In this document: positions 59,952-64,000 of the stretch, piece by piece
Position numbering within the stretch: the stretch's first letter is position 1
Layout: every line of letters starts with the position of its first letter
DNA from: Sisyra terminalis
Taxonomy: Eukaryota > Arthropoda > Insecta > Neuroptera > Sisyridae
Direction: 5' to 3'
Assembly (NCBI GenBank): GCA_958496175.1
Contig: OY292275.1
Location: 39,819,701 to 39,883,700, forward strand
DNA length: 64,000 nt
Made by a program: the position numbers and the translations under genes
The notes under the pieces: generated by a model
Told to the model about the DNA's origin: nothing
Databases searched by the model: none
What the model saw: the letters and a program-made list of their open reading frames with translations, nothing else

Positions 59952-60078
59952 CAAGAAATCCTTCCTTGCAATTCACTCTTCATCGAGAGGAACTTCCTGG
60001 CAAGAAATCCTTCCTTGCAATTGGTTCCTCCGATCAACGAATTACTCGTTATTGACAAGAAATCCTTCCTTGCCAATA
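59952..60078 (+). repeat. Three GCAAGAAATCCTTCCTTGC-type units in LTR
   Basis: AAGAAATCCTTCCTTGC occurs three times (about 59953, 60001 and 60058), separated by 25-35 bp of unrelated sequence. In the first two units GCAAG and CTTGC are inverted repeats, so each can form a short hairpin in U5 RNA. Confidence 0.8.
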
Positions 60079-60103
60079 CGTAATTCACATACAGTCAAAA
60101 CAT

Positions 60104-60120
60104 TGGTCCTTCGAGCCGGA
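60104..60120 (+). other. Primer-binding site, tRNA-Tyr
   Basis: TGGTCCTTCGAGCCGGA starts two bases after the LTR end. As I recall the insect tRNA-Tyr 3' end (…TCCGGCTCGAAGGA plus CCA), it is an exact complement, extending two or three more bases into TTT. It fixes the LTR boundary and the direction of the element. Confidence 0.75.
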
Positions 60121-60138
60121 TTTTGTCTCAGTCACACA

Positions 60139-63100
60139 ATGGACAAAAAGTGTTCCACTGAGATAAGACGCTATGTGTGCCAAAGACCACATCACACATT
60201 GTTACACGTGGAGAGAAACCAGGACCCAAGGAAAAACACGTCTAGCAATGTTCTGACCGAGGAAAACACACAAAGCGAAGTATTGCTAGCCACGGCAATC
60301 GTCAACATGAAAAATTATGAGGGCACATGGGTGCGCCTCAGAGCCTTAATAGATTCGGGATCACAATCAACGTTCATCTCCGAAAGAGCTGCACAAACCT
60401 TAGGACTCCAAAAAACAAGAACGAATATTGAGGTGTCCGGAGTGGGAAACACAAAGGCCGGAAAGGCGATCCACAAAATTAGCACTACATTGAAACCCAG
60501 ATTTCCAAGTGAATTTTTATTGGGTTGTGAAATGTTAATTATAAATAAGCTCACACCTTCATTGCCAACGAAAGCATTTCAACGTATAAGAACAGGAAAG
60601 ATACAAAATTATATTTTGGCCGACCCCAACTACAATATTCCGGGATCAATTGATCTGATAATTGGGGCGGATAACTATTATGCTATTGCCAAAGCGGGCA
60701 TCCAGAAGTTTTCAAACGGGTACCTAGGACAAAATACCGAGTTTGGATGGATAATTTCAGGAAGATCGAATAATAAAGGAGAAAATCTAGCCCAACCTGG
60801 AACAATGATCTCAGTAAATACCATACTGAAGGAGAATCAACTGGAAAAATTTTGGGAATCAGAAGAAATCCAATGTCAACGCAAAATGTCCAGAGATGAA
60901 ATGGAATCCGAAAACATTTTTAAAAAAACAACAATCAAGCACAAGAATAAATACATGGTTGCACTTCCATTAAAGGGAAGTGTAACAGAATTGGGCGAGT
61001 CACGAAGAATGGCAATGGCTCGACTATTACAAATGGAAAAGAAGTTTCAAACAAACGAAGAATTTCAACAACTATACATAGGTTTTATGACGGAATATGA
61101 GGACTTGGGTCATATGAAGCCAGATGATTCGAAAAACAATGAGGAACAAACATCATATTTTATTCCTCATCATGCTGTGATGAAGAGGGATAGTTCAACG
61201 ACAAAACTACGGGTAGTCTTTGACGCATCCTCCAAAACAACATCAGGAAAATCATTAAATGATTTAATGTATACGGGGCCACGACTTCAAGAAAATTTGT
61301 CGGACATACTTCTCAGATGGAGAAAACACAAAATTGTCTTATCTGCTGACATAGAAAAAATGTATCGGCAGATATCAATTAATGAAAGGGATCAATCTTT
61401 ACATAAAATTTTATGGCGTTATAATAGTGGGGAACCAATCAGAGAATATAAGTTAACAACCGTTGCATATGGGACAGCAGCCGCCCCATACTTGGCGGTC
61501 CGGACGTTACATCAATTAGCACAGGATGAAGAAAAAAAATTTCCAGAAGCTTCTAGAACGGTTCTGCAGGATTTTTATGTGGACGATCTTATCACGGGTT
61601 GTGATTCGGAGGGGGAGGCCAAACAATTAGAGACAGATCTAATTGCGCTTCTTCAAAAGGGTAATTTCAACTTAAGAAAATGGAGGAGTAACTTGAAGGA
61701 ACTGGTGGGACAATTGCCCGAAGATCTACAAGAAAAACAATTCCTCGAAATCAGGGAAGATGAAACAAGAAAAATGTTGGGAATTCATTGGGCTCCAGTC
61801 AACGATATTTTCAAATACTATGTCGAAATGAAAGAGGACAACAATCCAACAAAAAGAAAAATTGCATCCCAGGTGGCAAAAATATATGACCCATTGGGCT
61901 GGTTGGCTCCAATTACAATTTGCGCGAAATTATTAATCCAAAAACTATGGGTTAGTAATCATTAATGGGATGAACCGATATCGGAGGAAGTCCGAAACAA
62001 GTGGATAAAAATACAGCGACAGCTATACGAAATTCAAAATATAAGAATACCTCGGTGGATTAAATACGACAAGACAATACAATCTATCGAATTGCATGGA
62101 TTCTGTGACGCTTCGGAACAGGCTTATGGAGCAGTAGCTTATTCCCGAATTATTGATCATCACGGCCAGATATTTGTTACGCTCTTGCAAGCAAAATCCA
62201 AAGTGGCACCATTAAAAATAAAAAAAACTCTTGCGCGTTTGGAATTGTGCGGTGCAGTACTATTGTCGAATTTTGTTGCAGCGATGAAAATTGATCGAGT
62301 AAATATCAGAGCATGGTCGGATTCAATGATTACACTTGCCTGGATCAGGGGAAGACCGGAAAGATGGAAAACTTTCGTAGCAAATAGAGTGTCGGAGATT
62401 TTGGAAAATACAAATAATGATGATTGGAACTACGTTAAATCAACAGAAAACCCAGCGGATTTAATCACTAGAGGCATTGAACCACAAAAATTGGCGGGGC
62501 AATCTCTTTGGTGGAATGGCCCAGCTTGGTTACGCGAAGTTACACTACCTGAACAACTGGACGAGAGGTTGGAAACGAATGAAGAAATAAAAACAACCAC
62601 CGTCACGTTAATAACCACCGTCAGGGAAACGTTTGATGTTTTGGAAAGATACTCGTCACTTCATAAATTGTTACGAGTAATTGCTTATTGCAAACGATTC
62701 ATAGCATATTGCAGAAAGCAACCGGGACGAAACGAAGGAATAACGTCACAAGAATTACTTCAATCAAGCAACTGCATTATCCGAATAATACAAAGCATAC
62801 ATTTTCCAAGCGAGGTCGGGGCGCTGAGTCGAAAACAAAACCTTAACAAAAGGAGTCCGCTTTTAACATTACTGCCATTCCTAGACGAGAACGGCATAAT
62901 ACGTGACGGTGGAAGATTAAAAAACTCATCATTAAGCTTCAACGAAAAACATCCAATTATTATTCCTCGGAATAGCCACGTTACAAAACTGATCATTCAC
63001 GAGGCTCATATGAAAACACTACATGGGGGCAATCAACATACTCATGCAGTGATCCGCCAAAAATATTGGATATTGAGGGGAAAATCATCTGTTAGGCAGT

Positions 63101-63742
63101 ATATAAGACGGTGCTTAAAATGTGTCCGGGAAAGGGCAACAACAGCAATACAAGTAATGGGACAACTACCGGAGCAAAGAGTCAGGATGTCGCTGCCTTT
63201 CACCCATACCGGAGTAGATTATGCCGGGCCTTTTCAGTTGAGAATATTGAAGGGACGTGGCAACAAGTCATACAAGGGATATATCGCAGTTTTTGTTTGC
63301 ATGGCCACCAAAGCAATTCACTTGGAAGTTGTAAGTGATATGACAACGGAATCATTTCTGGCTGCCTTGCGAAGATTTCAGGCAAGAAGGGGATGTTGCA
63401 CCAACTTGTATAGTGACAATGGAAAGAATTTTGTTGATGCCAAACAGGTTCTGGACAAGGAATTACAACTGGCTATGAAACAACAGACATTTCTTCAAAG
63501 TTTGGCTTCTGATGGGATTACTTGGCACTTCGCGCCCCCGGCAGCTCCTCACTTTGGAGGATTATGGGAAGCGGGTGTCAAATCATTAAAATATCATTTA
63601 AAGAGAATTGTTGGGGACAATACGCTCACCTTTGAGGAAATGAATACGGTGGTGTGTCAAATTGAGGCTGCATTAAACTCCCGACCACTTTATGCCACAA
63701 CGGATGACGCTAACGAGGACATGATTCTAACATCAAGCCTAA
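60139..63742 (+). pseudogene. BEL/Pao gag remnant-pol polyprotein, interrupted
   Basis: ATG 60139 is chosen because it is the first after the primer site; an earlier in-frame ATG at 60052 lies inside the LTR. Nine residues (MDKKCSTEI) lead straight into VCQRPHHTLLH, the end of the gag zinc knuckle, so nearly all gag is deleted. Then follow the retropepsin-like protease (LIDSGSQSTF, Asp about residue 72) and reverse transcriptase (LRVVFDASS; SADIEKMYRQI about 404; FYVDDLITG about 480). RNase H follows with HGFCDAS, ARLELCG, AWSDS and NPADLITRG. The integrase has a zinc region (HGGNQHTH, CLKC) and catalytic GVDYAG (about 1027), YSDNGKNF (1093) and GLWEAG (1144). TAA at 61963-61965 interrupts the frame between reverse transcriptase and RNase H. 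A frame change near 63740 ends it. Every catalytic residue looked for is present, so the copy seems recently disabled. Confidence 0.88.
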
Positions 63743-64000
63743 CTGATAGGTAGATCTCTCGTGACCCAATCGGATGCAATTGACTTGGACCCAGAGGCAA
63801 GCATAACAACACGGTGGAAATTAATTCAGAAAATTAAAAGAGACTTCTGGAATGTATGGTCAAGAGAATATCTCCATCGTCTCCAGCAGAGACACAAATG
63901 GTACACCCCAACCCCGAATATAAAGGAAGGAGATGTTGTTTTACTTAAGGACGAGAATACAACGCCAACTAAATGGCCTCTGGCCAAAGTAGTGGAAGTT
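63743..64000 (+). pseudogene. BEL/Pao pol C-terminal domain, +1 frame, cut by window
   Basis: After a frame change the coding continues as LIGRSLVTQSDAIDLDPEAS, then RWKLIQKIKRDFWNVW, EYLHRLQQRHKW and KEGDVVLLKDEN, open to the last base. This is the domain that follows integrase in BEL/Pao (the DUF5641 type), where HFLIGR normally joins it to integrase. The HF of that joint appears lost at the break. Confidence 0.85.

Larger units (their letters stand above)
59622..60102 (+). repeat. 5' LTR of BEL/Pao element
   Basis: The start is placed at TGTTGGATCATCG because BEL LTRs often begin TGTTGG. 59421 (TGTTAGGATC) is an alternative. The end is firm: ...AAAACA at 60102, one base before the primer site. 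It contains a TATA-like CATATAAAATATA near 59672, AATAAA at 59751-59756 as poly(A) signal, and a long U5-like part with tandem repeats. Confidence 0.6.
59622..64000 (+). mobile_element. BEL/Pao LTR retrotransposon, left part, truncated by window
   Basis: Order on the plus strand: 5' LTR, tRNA-Tyr primer site, a vestigial gag start, and a pol frame with aspartic protease, reverse transcriptase, RNase H, integrase and the BEL-type C-terminal domain running off the window end. The 3' LTR is outside, so LTR identity, age and target duplication cannot be read. Base composition is clearly less AT-rich than the flanks. It is defective in this copy: most of gag is missing, there is one stop codon, and there is one frameshift. 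It is the best preserved transposon in the window. Confidence 0.88.

Noticed and set aside
60052..60138. Upstream in-frame ATG as start of the BEL polyprotein
   Set aside because: It lies inside the LTR, upstream of the primer site; the ATG at 60139 follows the primer site.

Overview
The window is AT-rich eukaryotic DNA with long A and T runs and many short inverted repeats. It carries BEL/Pao, I/Jockey-type LINE, RTE-like, Helitron and hAT-like transposon remains, plus a tRNA-derived short repeat. That mix, with a BEL/Pao primer site matching the 3' end of an insect-type tRNA-Tyr, points to an arthropod and most likely an insect. I cannot name the order. I see no intact host protein-coding gene and no convincing tRNA or rRNA gene. 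Roughly the first 58 kb reads as intergenic or intronic DNA made of decayed repeats.

Layout, 1-30 kb: mostly featureless AT-rich DNA with an inverted-repeat element (3845-4193), a short-repeat fragment (10384-10440), a hAT-end-like patch (13222-13320) and an orphan heat-shock-type promoter on the minus strand (heat-shock element 15468-15492, TATA 15447-15455). Next come tRNA-derived repeat copies (19528-19698, 21815-21912), a hAT-like fragment (20360-20590), a broken transposase gene (about 22.6-23.5 kb), a MITE (23818-24060), a 267-bp palindrome carrying a hammerhead-ribozyme-like core (26514-26780), a 13-bp minisatellite (27427-27503) and a second hammerhead-like copy (29422-29475).

Layout, 30-58 kb: LINE relics are scattered here: reverse transcriptase at about 30.8-31.2 kb, and C-terminal pieces near 34.6, 38.2 and 39.5 kb. 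A direct-repeat pair (30215-30434 and 53548-53768) is followed in its second copy by a degenerate Helitron helicase piece. Further hammerhead-like motifs lie at 38.8, 43.2, 47.0 and 51.8 kb. A composite LINE-tail element spans 46134-48575 and a foldback element spans 55904-56432.

Layout, 58-64 kb: a 5'-truncated LINE with RNase H and a zinc-knuckle tail lies on the minus strand (58111 to about 59420). Beside it is the left part of a BEL/Pao LTR retrotransposon on the plus strand (about 59622 to beyond 64000). This has a 5' LTR with tandem repeats, a tRNA-Tyr primer site, almost no gag, and a pol frame encoding protease, reverse transcriptase, RNase H and integrase, broken by one stop codon and one frameshift. 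Its right end is outside the window.

The most interesting signals are the family of outward-facing inverted repeats with hammerhead-like cores, and the heat-shock promoter with no recognisable gene downstream. Everything was read by eye, so family names for decayed pieces and all element boundaries are approximate.
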